From: Streptomyces scabichelini | GTDB lineage: Bacteria > Actinomycetota > Actinomycetes > Streptomycetales > Streptomycetaceae | Length of the DNA stretch: 56,995 bases | Reading direction: 5' to 3' | Assembly: GCF_011045015.1 (NCBI RefSeq) | Contig: NZ_JAAKZY010000043.1 | Span: forward strand, 1-56,995 | Shown here: one piece after another, positions 8,867 to 17,130 of the stretch | Position numbering within the stretch: position 1 is the first letter of the stretch | Layout of the letters: each line of letters begins with the position of its first letter | The notes under the pieces: model-generated | The model's database searches: none | Seen by the model: the letters and a program-made list of their open reading frames with translations, nothing else | What the model was told of the DNA's origin: nothing | Program-made: the position numbers and the translations under genes

Positions 8867-8890
8867 ACATGCATGGATTGAGGGAAAGCC

Positions 8891-11395
8891 GTGCAAACAC
8901 GCCGAGCTCCTCCGCCCGACGATACGGCGGGAACCGCGGCCGGACCCTCGCTCCATGCCGCCGGACACCCCCTCACCGCAGCGGTACGGGCGAGGGTGGC
9001 CGCAGCACTGCCCCGTGAGCCATTGCTGCGCAACGGACACCTCCTCGCCGTCAGCTCCCTCGTGAACACCGCCCTGGGAGCCTTTTTCTGGGTGTTCGCC
9101 ACGCACTGGTACGGCGCAAGGACTGTGGGCCTCAACTTCGCCACCGTATCCGCAGCCACACTCCTGGCGACTATCGGCCAGCTCAACCTTTCCGACTTCC
9201 TAGTGCGCTTCATACCGTCCACCGGGCGTCACACCCGCAAACTGGTGCTCACCTGCTATGCCGCCAGCATTGTGTGCAGCGTGCTGGCCGCCGCCGCATT
9301 CCTCTTGCTGGTACCCGTCATCGCCCCTGGCCTGGACTTCCTCCTCACCCCGGTGACCGCCGTCTTCTTCGTGACGTACACCGCCGGTTACGCCATCTTC
9401 GTCCTGCAGGACGGCGCCCTGACCGGGGTGCGAAACCCTGGCTGGGTCGTGGCGGAGAACTTGATATTCGCCATTGTGAAGATCGTTCTTCTTGCAGTGG
9501 GTGCCGCCCTGACACTCTTCGCAGGCATCTTGATCTCCTGGGCGGGCGCCCTCGTGGTGGCTCTCCTGGTGGCCAACTTCTTCCTGTTGAAGCGGGCGGT
9601 GCCTCGCCATGAGAAGGAGGCCCCGGATGCAGGACGCCCGCCCCGCCTGGTCGGATACGCGGCCGCGGACTACGTCGGCTCGCTGTTCCGTGTGGCCGCG
9701 TACAGCTTGGTGCCCCTTCTTGTACTCAACAGTCTGGGTGCGGCATACAGCGCCTATTTCTTGATCGCCTGGTCCGTAGGCGTCATCCCCTACATGCTGG
9801 TGACCAACATGGGGAGCTCCCTGATCGTGGAATCGGCGCGCAACCCCCGGCAGCTGACGGAACACGCGTTTCGGGTTCTGCGCCACTCGGCACTGGCGAT
9901 GGCTTTCGGCGCCGCAACGGTCATCATCGTCGCGCCCACACTGCTCTCCCTCTTCGGGGCGGAGTACGCAGAACAGAGCACCACGCTGCTGCGGTTGCTG
10001 GCCCTGTCGGCGCTACCGAACACCCTGGTGAGCCTGGCCGTCGATGTGGCACGCGTGCGTCGCCGACTGCGCTTGGTCGTCGGGGTGCAGTTGACGCTCT
10101 GCGTACTGGTGCTCGGCCTGACGAGTGCTTTGCTGCCGGTACTCGGTCTCGCCGGAGCAGGCGTTGCCTGGCTTGTGGCCGAGTGCCTGCTGGCCTGCTA
10201 CCTCCTGATCCGGCGGTCGCATTGGCTGCTCAGAGGTCTGGAGAACCTTCATAAACGTCCACGCCCCGTTCCTCAGCCGGACAAGGAGAAGGTCGTGCCG
10301 CGAACCCACATCTCCGTAGTGATCTGCGTGTACACGGAGGACCGCTGGGAGGACATCCTCGCCGCGGTGCACTCGGTACGTGAACAGTCCCGGCCCGCCC
10401 TGGAAATACTGCTCGTCGTCGACCACAACCTGGAACTGCTCGACCGGCTCGACCATGAGTACAAGGAATACAAGAAACACGAGAAATACGAGGAGTACGA
10501 GGAGTACGAGGAGTACGAGGAGTACGAGGCCGTCGGGCCTCCCGGTCCGCTGGTCCGGGTGCTTGCCAACACGGGCCCTCGGGGCCTGTCCGCGGGCCGG
10601 AACACCGGGATCGCCGCGTCGCGGGGCACCATCGTCGCCTTCCTCGACGATGACGCGGTGGCGGAACGGGACTGGCTGCGGCACATGGCGTCGGCCTACA
10701 CCGATCCGCTGGTGATGGCTGTGGGCGGCCGCACTGTGCCGTCATGGGCCTCCGGGCATCGTCCCGCCTGGTTCCCCGCGGAGTTCGACTGGGTTGTCGG
10801 CTGCGCGTACAAGGGGCTGCCTCAGGGACGGGCACCGGTCCGCAATGTGCTGGGCGGAAACGCCTCCTACCGTCGGACGGCCTTCGACGCGGTGGGCGGC
10901 TTCGCCACCGGCATCGGACGCGACGGCGACAAACGTCCGTTGGGTTGCGAGGAGACCGAGTTCTGCATCCGGCTGACACGGGCCAGGCCGGAGGCGGTAC
11001 TGCTCTTCGACGATCGTGCGGTCATCCACCACAAGGTCCCCGCCGCCAGGGAGCGCTTCAGTTACTTTCGTGACCGTGCCTACGCCGAGGGATTGTCGAA
11101 GGCTCAGGTCACTCGATGCGTGGGCGTGGGCAGGGGCCTGAAGTCCGAACGCCACTACACCGCACGAGTGCTGCCGGCCGGGGTGGCGGGCGGGCTGCGT
11201 GACGCACTACTGGGGCGCCGGGGAGGCGCCGGCCGCGCGGGAGCCATCGTGACCGGGGTGGTGGCCGCGGCAACGGGATACGCGGTCGGTACCTTCCGAG
11301 CCCGCAGCAACGGCTCCTCCTTCCGCGTCGCGGACGTGCCGTCCACGACCGGCACGGCTCAGAACGATCCCCTGTCACAAGGGAGCTTCCGGTGA
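8891..11395 (+). CDS. Wzx/MATE-like flippase fused to a GT2 glycosyltransferase
   Basis: An 834-residue protein. Starts at GTG 8891 with GAGGGA five nt upstream. Residues about 45-450 form a polysaccharide-export flippase with around twelve to fourteen helices (for example FWVFATHWYGARTVGLNFAT near the start). From about residue 470 a GT2 domain begins (THISVVICVYTEDRWEDI), with LLVVDHN, SAGRNTGIAASRGTIV and a DDD metal motif near residue 585 (AFLDDDAV), then GGNASYRRTAFDAVGGF and CEETEFCIRL. The GT2 carries an insertion at about 517-546, mostly EEY repeats, between its second and third strands. An in-frame GTG at 10295 preceded by AAGGAG (10283-10288) could start the GT2 alone. The protein would couple lipid-linked sugar translocation to sugar addition. 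Shares GTGA with the next gene. Confidence 0.85.
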   Translation: MQTRRAPPPDDTAGTAAGPSLHAAGHPLTAAVRARVAAALPREPLLRNGHLLAVSSLVNTALGAFFWVFATHWYGARTVGLNFATVSAATLLATIGQLNLSDFLVRFIPSTGRHTRKLVLTCYAASIVCSVLAAAAFLLLVPVIAPGLDFLLTPVTAVFFVTYTAGYAIFVLQDGALTGVRNPGWVVAENLIFAIVKIVLLAVGAALTLFAGILISWAGALVVALLVANFFLLKRAVPRHEKEAPDAGRPPRLVGYAAADYVGSLFRVAAYSLVPLLVLNSLGAAYSAYFLIAWSVGVIPYMLVTNMGSSLIVESARNPRQLTEHAFRVLRHSALAMAFGAATVIIVAPTLLSLFGAEYAEQSTTLLRLLALSALPNTLVSLAVDVARVRRRLRLVVGVQLTLCVLVLGLTSALLPVLGLAGAGVAWLVAECLLACYLLIRRSHWLLRGLENLHKRPRPVPQPDKEKVVPRTHISVVICVYTEDRWEDILAAVHSVREQSRPALEILLVVDHNLELLDRLDHEYKEYKKHEKYEEYEEYEEYEEYEAVGPPGPLVRVLANTGPRGLSAGRNTGIAASRGTIVAFLDDDAVAERDWLRHMASAYTDPLVMAVGGRTVPSWASGHRPAWFPAEFDWVVGCAYKGLPQGRAPVRNVLGGNASYRRTAFDAVGGFATGIGRDGDKRPLGCEETEFCIRLTRARPEAVLLFDDRAVIHHKVPAARERFSYFRDRAYAEGLSKAQVTRCVGVGRGLKSERHYTARVLPAGVAGGLRDALLGRRGGAGRAGAIVTGVVAAATGYAVGTFRARSNGSSFRVADVPSTTGTAQNDPLSQGSFR
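10283..10297 (+). promoter_or_regulatory. Internal ribosome binding site and in-frame GTG
   Basis: AAGGAG at 10283-10288, six nt before an in-frame GTG at 10295, placed exactly at the junction between flippase and GT2 domains. It could yield a free GT2 of about 366 residues. Confidence 0.5.
10456..10529 (+). repeat. 9-bp GAGGAGTAC minisatellite in the GT2 domain
   Basis: At least four in-phase copies of a 9-bp GAG-GAG-TAC unit (10490-10529) plus degenerate copies upstream, encoding EYKEYKKHEKY then EEY repeats. It lies inside a GT2 catalytic domain, in the loop after LLVVDHN. Confidence 0.85.
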
Positions 11396-12201
11396 TTCCG
11401 GTGACTCGCCCCGTGCCCATCCTGATGTACCACTCGGTCGCGCACGCGCCGGCGTCATCGATTCGAGCACTGTCCGTCTCTCCGGACGCGTTCGCCGACC
11501 AGATGCGGCTGCTCGCCGCGCGCGGATACACCGCGCTGACGACAGCCCGGCTCGCGGCCACCTGGCGCGGTGAACTGCCGCTGCCGCGCCGACCGGTGCT
11601 GATCACTTTCGACGACGGGTACCGGGGGGTCCATCGGTACGCTCTGCGCGTTCTCCGCGAATTCGGATTCGCTGCAACCGTGTTCGTCACCACGGGCTGG
11701 CTTCGCGGCCCGTACGAGATCGACGGCGCCGCCCTTGACACCATGCTCGGCTGGGACGAGGTGCGCGAACTCGCCGCGGAGGGTGCCGAGATCGGCGGGC
11801 ACAGCCACAGCCACCCACAACTGGACCAGATTCCCGCCGGTGCGCTGCGGTGGGAGGTGGGGCGCTGTAAAGAGATCATCACCGAGCAGCTCGGCTCCCC
11901 ACCCGCCTCCTTCGCCTACCCGTACGGCTACTCCGACCGCCGGGTGCGGCAGGCGGTACGCGCGGCCGGCTTCGCCCAGGCTGTGGCGGTGGGCAACGCT
12001 CTGGCCAGCCCACGCCAAGGCCCCTTTTCGCTGCGGCGGGTGACGATGCGGCGCAGCACCGGATGCGAGGAGTTCGCACGACTGGTGGAAGGAAGGGCCA
12101 TGGCCCGCACCTTCGCCGGGGACCGCGCACTGACGAAGAGCTACGCCCTGGTCCGCGGGTCCCGCCGACTGATACGGAAGGCATCCCGGGCACATGTCTG
12201 A
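11392..12201 (+). CDS. Polysaccharide deacetylase (CE4, NodB homology)
   Basis: A 269-residue NodB-type deacetylase. The family motifs are all visible: PILMYHSV at the start, TFDDGY (motif 1, about residues 71-76, catalytic and metal Asp), HSHSHPQL (motif 2, metal His pair) and FAYPYG (motif 3). No signal peptide is seen, unlike most secreted CE4 enzymes, so it may act in the cytoplasm or on lipid-linked intermediates. GTG at 11392 overlaps the previous stop (GTGA), and its end overlaps the next gene by 8 nt, indicating one operon. It should remove N- or O-acetyl groups from the locus glycan or its precursor; the substrate is inferred from context only. Confidence 0.85.
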   Translation: MIPVTRPVPILMYHSVAHAPASSIRALSVSPDAFADQMRLLAARGYTALTTARLAATWRGELPLPRRPVLITFDDGYRGVHRYALRVLREFGFAATVFVTTGWLRGPYEIDGAALDTMLGWDEVRELAAEGAEIGGHSHSHPQLDQIPAGALRWEVGRCKEIITEQLGSPPASFAYPYGYSDRRVRQAVRAAGFAQAVAVGNALASPRQGPFSLRRVTMRRSTGCEEFARLVEGRAMARTFAGDRALTKSYALVRGSRRLIRKASRAHV

Positions 12202-13576
12202 CATCGACGGGGCGGAGTCGACCGACCGGGAGGGGCGGTCGGCGATCAGCACGCGCGGTGCCGTGGCACACCTGGGGATCGTCGCCACAGTGCTCGCACT
12301 CGTCCTCGCCTGCACGCCCGCCCCCGTCGCCGGACCGTCCGACTCTTCGCTCGGCTGGGGGCTCACTCACACCCAGTACAGCGCCGACGTGGGCGACTCC
12401 GCCGCCGTCAAAACTGCACGGAAGGCCCTCTCCGCCCAGTCGCTCCCGCAGAACCAGCACGTCATGGGCTGGGGCGCGGGCAACCCCGAGCCCTCGCCCG
12501 GCCGCTACGATTTCTCGGCCTTGGACCGTCGTATGGACCTCATCAGACAGACCGGCGGCACACCCGTCATCACCCTGTGCTGCGCCCCGGACTGGATGAA
12601 GGGCGGCACGCCGGGCCGCACGGCCTGGTCGCGCCTGGAAACAGCCCCGAGCCCCGATCACTACGACGACTTCGCCGCTCTCGCCGCGACCGTCGCCGAA
12701 CGCTACCCGGATGTACGGCACTTCATCGTCTGGAACGAGTTCAAGGGTTTCTTCGACGAGTCGAAGAACCGCTGGAACCACGAGGGATACACCGCGCTCT
12801 ACAACCGGGTCCACCGGGCCCTGAAGAAGGTGAACGAGGAGAACCTGGTGGGCGGGCCGTACTTGACCATGGACAGCTATCCGCCCCGCCACACGATGAA
12901 CGCCTCTGACCTGAGGGGCCCATGGGGCAGCATCGACCAGCGCGTCCTCAATGCCTTCGACTACTGGAACCGGCACAAGGCCGGAGCCGACTTCGTCGTC
13001 GTCGACGGCACCAGCTACACACGCAACGGCACAGCGCCGCCCGACGAGTTCCGAGCCACCGACAAGTTCACCGCCGTCGGCCGGTGGGTGCGGCAACGGA
13101 CTTCCGCACCGCTGTGGTGGGCCGAGTACCACATCGAACGGGGAGACAACGGCGACCGCGACCATGGGAGCGAGTCACTCCACCGGGCCTTGCAGGCCGC
13201 CGGGTTGATCGCCATGGTCAAGGGCGGCGCCACCACGGGCTTCTACTGGAACCCGCAGAACCGTGGTGAGCCGTGCGCCCGCTGCCTGTGGCGCAGCACC
13301 GAACTCACCGATGGCACCGGCGGTCACGCACTGCCCGTGCTGGACCTGATACGCCGGTTCGACAAGGAGTTCCCACCCGGTACCACGTACCGATCGGTCG
13401 ACGTGGCACCCGACGACGCACCGAAGGTACGGGTCCTCGCCAACGACAAGGTGATGCTTGTCGTCAACACTCTGGACCGGCCCCTCAAGGCGAAGATCGA
13501 CGGGCGAACCGTCAACCTGGACGGCTATCAGGTGCGCTGGTTCAGGGCAGTTGCCCGTCTTGGACAGCACCTATAG
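12194..13576 (+). CDS. GH39-like glycoside hydrolase, probable lipoprotein
   Basis: A 460-residue protein with a hydrophobic export segment (VAHLGIVATVLALVLAC) ending in a lipobox-like VLAC near residue 41. The mature part is a TIM-barrel hydrolase resembling family 39 beta-xylosidases: RYDFSALDRRMDLI, the acid/base in FIVWNEFKGF (near residue 181) and a candidate nucleophile in LWWAEYHIERGD (near residue 310). A clan-A enzyme within a glycan operon is likely to trim or release the exported polymer outside the cell. It overlaps the deacetylase gene by 8 nt. GH39 versus a related clan-A family should be treated as tentative. Confidence 0.75.
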   Translation: MSDIDGAESTDREGRSAISTRGAVAHLGIVATVLALVLACTPAPVAGPSDSSLGWGLTHTQYSADVGDSAAVKTARKALSAQSLPQNQHVMGWGAGNPEPSPGRYDFSALDRRMDLIRQTGGTPVITLCCAPDWMKGGTPGRTAWSRLETAPSPDHYDDFAALAATVAERYPDVRHFIVWNEFKGFFDESKNRWNHEGYTALYNRVHRALKKVNEENLVGGPYLTMDSYPPRHTMNASDLRGPWGSIDQRVLNAFDYWNRHKAGADFVVVDGTSYTRNGTAPPDEFRATDKFTAVGRWVRQRTSAPLWWAEYHIERGDNGDRDHGSESLHRALQAAGLIAMVKGGATTGFYWNPQNRGEPCARCLWRSTELTDGTGGHALPVLDLIRRFDKEFPPGTTYRSVDVAPDDAPKVRVLANDKVMLVVNTLDRPLKAKIDGRTVNLDGYQVRWFRAVARLGQHL

Positions 13577-13640
13577 AATAGGAAATACTCTAATTGTCCC
13601 TTTTGTGGCTTTAGTTAGAATTTACCCATTTCCCTCTTAC
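13573..13640 (+). promoter_or_regulatory. AT-rich promoter island for ATP-grasp gene
   Basis: A sharply AT-rich segment directly after the GH39 stop. It contains TTGTCC (13594-13599), a 16-nt gap, and TAGAAT (13616-13621), a good -35/-10 pair on the plus strand, 72 nt before the ATP-grasp start. It separates the glycan operon from the next unit. Confidence 0.5.
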
Positions 13641-13692
13641 AGGTGCGGACGGGGTGGGTTCGGTCCGTGGGTGGGGACACGCGGGGAGACCC

Positions 13693-14991
13693 ATGTCCAG
13701 AGAATCTGCCGGTACACCTTTCGAAGCCGACCGTGAGGTGCCGGGCCTGATCGTGAAGTTCGGCGACTATCCGCTCCACCACGGCGGCGTGGGCGCGATC
13801 CGCAGCCTGGGCCGTCTGGGTGTCGCGATGTATGCGATCACCGAGGACCGTTACACACCCGCGGCCGCCTCCCGCTATCTGCGCGGCGCCATCGTCTGGC
13901 CGACCACCGGCACGGAGGACCCCGCGTGGCTCGTCGAGGGACTGCTGCGGATCGGGCAGCGCATCGACGGTCCTGCCGTCCTCGTCCCCACCGACGAAGA
14001 GGCCGCGGTGCTGATCGCCGAGCACCAGGACGTACTGGAGGACCACTTCCTCTTTCCGCGCGTCGACCCGCCGCTCCCACGCCGCCTCGCCAGCAAGCAG
14101 GGGCTGCACGAACTGTGCGTCGAACACGGCATCCCCAGCCCGGCGGCCGCCTTCCCGCACTCGTACGAGGAGATAGAAGAGTTCGCTGCGAAGGCAGCCT
14201 TCCCGGTCGTGGCCAAGAACCGCGAGGCCTTCCTCCGCCGCAGACAGCCGGCCGTGAACGGTACGACAAGGATCGCCACCCGGGAGGGGCTGCTCAGCCT
14301 CGCCCGTGACTGGGGCGAGCGGCCCGGGGTGATCCTTCAGGAGTACCTGCCGAGGGAGGATGCCGAGGACTGGATCGTGCACGCCTACTTCAACGCGTAC
14401 TCCACTCCGCTCGCGATGTTCACCGGCGTGAAGGTCCGCTCCTGGCCGCCGCACGCGGGCATGACGGCCAACGCGTACGTCGTCGACAACCCGGAACTCG
14501 CCGATCTCGCCGCACGCTTCATCAAACAGATCGGCTTCAGCGGCATCATCGACCTCGATCTGCGCTTCGACCGGCGCGACGGACTGTACAAACTGCTCGA
14601 CTTCAACCCCCGCACGGGCGCCCAGTTCCGGCTGTTCGAGAACGAGTCCGGAGTGGACGTCGTACGCGCCATGCACCTGGACCTGACCGGCCGCGCCGTT
14701 CCGGAGGGCGAACAGCGCACCGGCCGCCGCTACATCGTGGAGAACATCGACCCGCCGGCCCTGCTCGCCTACCGCCGCAGCGGCTACACCACGCCGCACG
14801 CGCCGGCCCGGGCGAGCGGGACGGAGCTGGCCTGGCTCGCGGGTGACGACCTGCGGCCGTTCTTCACCATGCTCGCGCGCTTCGTGCGGCCGGGTGCGAA
14901 GCACCTGTACCAGCTCTGGCGGACCAACCGCCGTGGCAGCACGACCAGTTCGGGCAGCGAGTCCCGCCACCCGAGCCGGCCCGCCAAGTGA
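13693..14991 (+). CDS. ATP-grasp carboxylate-amine ligase-like protein
   Basis: A 432-residue protein; ATG 13693 is chosen because GGGGAG lies four nt upstream, although the frame opens earlier. The layout is an ATP-grasp enzyme: N-terminal Rossmann-like preATP region (LGRLGVAMYAITEDRYT), ATP-binding lysine segment (FPVVAKNREAFLR), a hinge (VILQEYLPREDAEDW) and the Mg-binding D/N motif (IIDLDLRFDRRDGLYKLLDFNPRTGAQF). Enzymes of this shape form amide bonds via acyl-phosphates (D-aspartate ligase, carbamoyl-phosphate-like and peptide ligases). The substrate is unknown. Followed 33 nt later by an FAD monooxygenase gene, so the two likely act on one small molecule or wall component. Confidence 0.75.
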   Translation: MSRESAGTPFEADREVPGLIVKFGDYPLHHGGVGAIRSLGRLGVAMYAITEDRYTPAAASRYLRGAIVWPTTGTEDPAWLVEGLLRIGQRIDGPAVLVPTDEEAAVLIAEHQDVLEDHFLFPRVDPPLPRRLASKQGLHELCVEHGIPSPAAAFPHSYEEIEEFAAKAAFPVVAKNREAFLRRRQPAVNGTTRIATREGLLSLARDWGERPGVILQEYLPREDAEDWIVHAYFNAYSTPLAMFTGVKVRSWPPHAGMTANAYVVDNPELADLAARFIKQIGFSGIIDLDLRFDRRDGLYKLLDFNPRTGAQFRLFENESGVDVVRAMHLDLTGRAVPEGEQRTGRRYIVENIDPPALLAYRRSGYTTPHAPARASGTELAWLAGDDLRPFFTMLARFVRPGAKHLYQLWRTNRRGSTTSSGSESRHPSRPAK

Positions 14992-15024
14992 CGAAAGAAC
15001 GTCCACGGTCCTGGGAGGGACTCC

Positions 15025-16260
15025 GTGAATTCTCCGGTAGCAGTCATCGGTGCGGGGCCGTTCGGCCTGTCCACCGCCGCCCATCTGCGGGCGCTCGGCA
15101 TCCCGGTACGGGTGTTCGGTGAACCCATGGTGAGCTGGCGCGACCACATGCCCGCCGGCATGCTCCTGAAGTCGACCCCCGCCGCCTCCACTATCGACGC
15201 GCCACAGCGCGGCCACACGCTTCTCGACTACTGCGACGCCGCCGGGATACGCCGGCTGGTGGCGGACGAGGACATCATCCCGGTCGAGACGTTCATCGCG
15301 TACGGGGAGTGGTTCCAGCAGAAACTGGTGCCGGAACTGGAGCAGGTGCAAGTGGTGTCCGTCGACCGGCGCGGCAGTGCCGGTTCCGGAAACGGCTCGG
15401 CCTCCGGCTCCACGGGCTTCGAACTGAAGCTCTCTTCCGGGGAGTTGTTCACCGCGCGGGCGGTCGTCGTGGCCACCGGCCTTTCGGGCCTTGCCCACCT
15501 CCCGCCGGAGCTCGCGGGCGCCGCACCGGACGGCCCGTCGCGGACCGGCCCCGTCTCGCACGCCTCCCAGCACCATGACCTCAGCCGGTTCTCCGGCAAG
15601 GACCTGATGGTCCTGGGTGCCGGCCAGTCCGCCCTGGAGACGGCGGCGCTGGCGGCGGAGACGGGCGCGCAGGTGCGCGTGGTGGCGCGCGGGCGCGGCA
15701 GTATCGGCTTCGGTTCGCCCCCATGGGACCAGCCGAGGTTCCGGCCCCACTCGCCATTCGGCCGGGCGTGGTCCCTGTGGGCGCTCAACTATCACGCGAC
15801 CCCCTACCGCTACCTTCCCGCCGGCCTCCGCCACTACCTCGTCCGTCATGTACTCGGCCCCCTCGGCGCGTGGTGGCTGCGCGACCGCTTCGAGGGCAAG
15901 GTCCAGATCACGGAGGTCGCCCGAATCGTCCGTGCGGACGCGCCCGACGGACGTCCGGTGCTGACCGTCCAGACCCACGACGGCCGTACGCACGAGCTGT
16001 CCGCCGACCACGTCATCGCGGGGACCGGATACCGCGTCGACATCGCGGCGATGGATTTCCTCGGCCCTGAGCTGCGTACGGAGCTGACGGTGAGCAGGGG
16101 CACGCCGAAACTGGGCGCAGGATACTGCTCGTCGGTACCGGGCCTGTACTTCACCGGGCTGCCCGCTGCGGCTTCGTACGGCCCTGTCATGCGGTTCGTA
16201 TGCGGGACGGAGTTCGCTTCACCGCGGCTGGTGAGGCACCTGTCAGCGGCTGGTACCTGA
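15025..16260 (+). CDS. FAD/NAD(P)-binding monooxygenase-like oxidoreductase
   Basis: A 411-residue flavoprotein. GTG 15025 follows GGGAGG. The FAD dinucleotide site AVIGAGPFGLSTAAHLRA is at the N-terminus and a second Rossmann glycine motif LMVLGAGQSALETAALAAE is near residue 195, with ATGLSG and a C-terminal IAGTGYRVD segment, the pattern of class B flavin monooxygenases and lysine/ornithine N-hydroxylases. Its partner is the ATP-grasp enzyme upstream. N-hydroxylation or ketone/thiol oxidation are possible; sequence alone does not decide. Confidence 0.75.
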   Translation: MNSPVAVIGAGPFGLSTAAHLRALGIPVRVFGEPMVSWRDHMPAGMLLKSTPAASTIDAPQRGHTLLDYCDAAGIRRLVADEDIIPVETFIAYGEWFQQKLVPELEQVQVVSVDRRGSAGSGNGSASGSTGFELKLSSGELFTARAVVVATGLSGLAHLPPELAGAAPDGPSRTGPVSHASQHHDLSRFSGKDLMVLGAGQSALETAALAAETGAQVRVVARGRGSIGFGSPPWDQPRFRPHSPFGRAWSLWALNYHATPYRYLPAGLRHYLVRHVLGPLGAWWLRDRFEGKVQITEVARIVRADAPDGRPVLTVQTHDGRTHELSADHVIAGTGYRVDIAAMDFLGPELRTELTVSRGTPKLGAGYCSSVPGLYFTGLPAAASYGPVMRFVCGTEFASPRLVRHLSAAGT

Positions 16261-16310
16261 CTCGGCCATCGCAACCCCCCGCTGGTCGAGGACGCTCAGC
16301 GAGCGCCGGG

Positions 16311-16330
16311 GCATACGTTTACATTGTAAA
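16311..16330. promoter_or_regulatory. Putative TetR operator, TTTAC-N3-GTAAA
   Basis: A perfect 5+3+5 dyad, TTTACATTGTAAA, at 16318-16330, 41 nt before the tetR start. Typical of autoregulation. Similar wTAC-N3-GTAw dyads lie at 5139 and 8856. Confidence 0.55.
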
Positions 16331-16371
16331 AGAGCGATTACGCATGCGCCGCGGGGTGAGGAGTCAAGGCC

Positions 16372-17094
16372 ATGGCGAAAAACCCGGAGCACGTTCCGGC
16401 CAGACGCGCCAGTGACCGCGGCCGCTACGGCCGGCTGAGCCGGGAACGCGTGTTGGCCAGTGCTCTGGAACTGGTGGACCGGGAAGGCCTGGGAGCGCTG
16501 AGCATGCGCCGGCTGGGCGCCGAGCTCGGCGTCGAGGCAATGGCGCTCTACCGGTACGCGGCGAGCAAGGACGCCCTGCTGGACGGCCTGGTCGAGGCTC
16601 TGTACCTCGAACTCGAGGAACGGCTTGCCGCGGAGCCCGAAGCCCCCGTCACTGCCGAGGCGCCTGCGTGGCGCACCGGACTCCACCGCATCGCTCGGGC
16701 GACGTACGACGTCTGCCTCGCTCACCCCCAGGCGGTCCCGCTTCTCGCCACGCGCATGCTGGCGGTGCCGTTGGCGCGGCGGCCCGCCGCCGTCCTCAGG
16801 GACCACGAGCGTGTGCTCGCCCTGCTGAGGGCAGCCGGGCTCGACGAGGCCACCGCATCCGCCGTCTTCCGCGCCTTCACCGCCTGGCTGCTGGGCTACG
16901 CGTCCGTGGAACTGCGGCCCATGGTGGACAACCCCGACGAGTCGGACCCCGCCTTTCGCCTCGGCCTGCACCGCCTGTCACCCCAGGAACTGCCCACGCT
17001 CCGGGAAACCGCCACCACGCTCGCCGAGCGGGGCGGGCCGGAAGGCCTGGCGGCCGGTCTTGACGCGCTGCTCGACCGGTTCGCACGGAAGTAG
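16372..17094 (+). CDS. TetR/AcrR-family regulator with TetR_C-type domain
   Basis: A 240-residue regulator. The N-terminal helix-turn-helix reads SRERVLASALELVDREGLGALSMRRLGAELGVEAMALYRYAASKDALLDGL, the TetR signature. The C-terminal part includes PMVDNPDESDPAFRLGLHRL, usual for the TetR_C subgroup. The ATG is at 16372 and a dyad operator lies in its leader, so it probably represses itself. On the other side it converges on an aldo/keto reductase remnant, possibly its former target; the remaining targets might be the glycan promoters with similar dyads. Confidence 0.85.
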   Translation: MAKNPEHVPARRASDRGRYGRLSRERVLASALELVDREGLGALSMRRLGAELGVEAMALYRYAASKDALLDGLVEALYLELEERLAAEPEAPVTAEAPAWRTGLHRIARATYDVCLAHPQAVPLLATRMLAVPLARRPAAVLRDHERVLALLRAAGLDEATASAVFRAFTAWLLGYASVELRPMVDNPDESDPAFRLGLHRLSPQELPTLRETATTLAERGGPEGLAAGLDALLDRFARK

Positions 17095-17113
17095 GCGGTC
17101 GACAAACGGGGAA

Positions 17114-17130
17114 GCGCCCGGCCCGGGCGC
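17114..17130. terminator. Hairpin after tetR
   Basis: GCGCCCGG-C-CCGGGCGC, 8-bp perfect GC stem starting 20 nt after the tetR stop, without a T tract as is common in actinobacteria. Confidence 0.45.

Noticed and set aside
10456..10529. Short direct repeats as a CRISPR-like array
   Set aside because: Units are 9 bp without spacers and lie in a coding frame, so this is a minisatellite.
13615..16011. A 798-residue minus-strand open frame opposite the ATP-grasp and FAD genes
   Set aside because: Both plus-strand genes have clear catalytic motifs and ribosome sites; the minus frame has neither.
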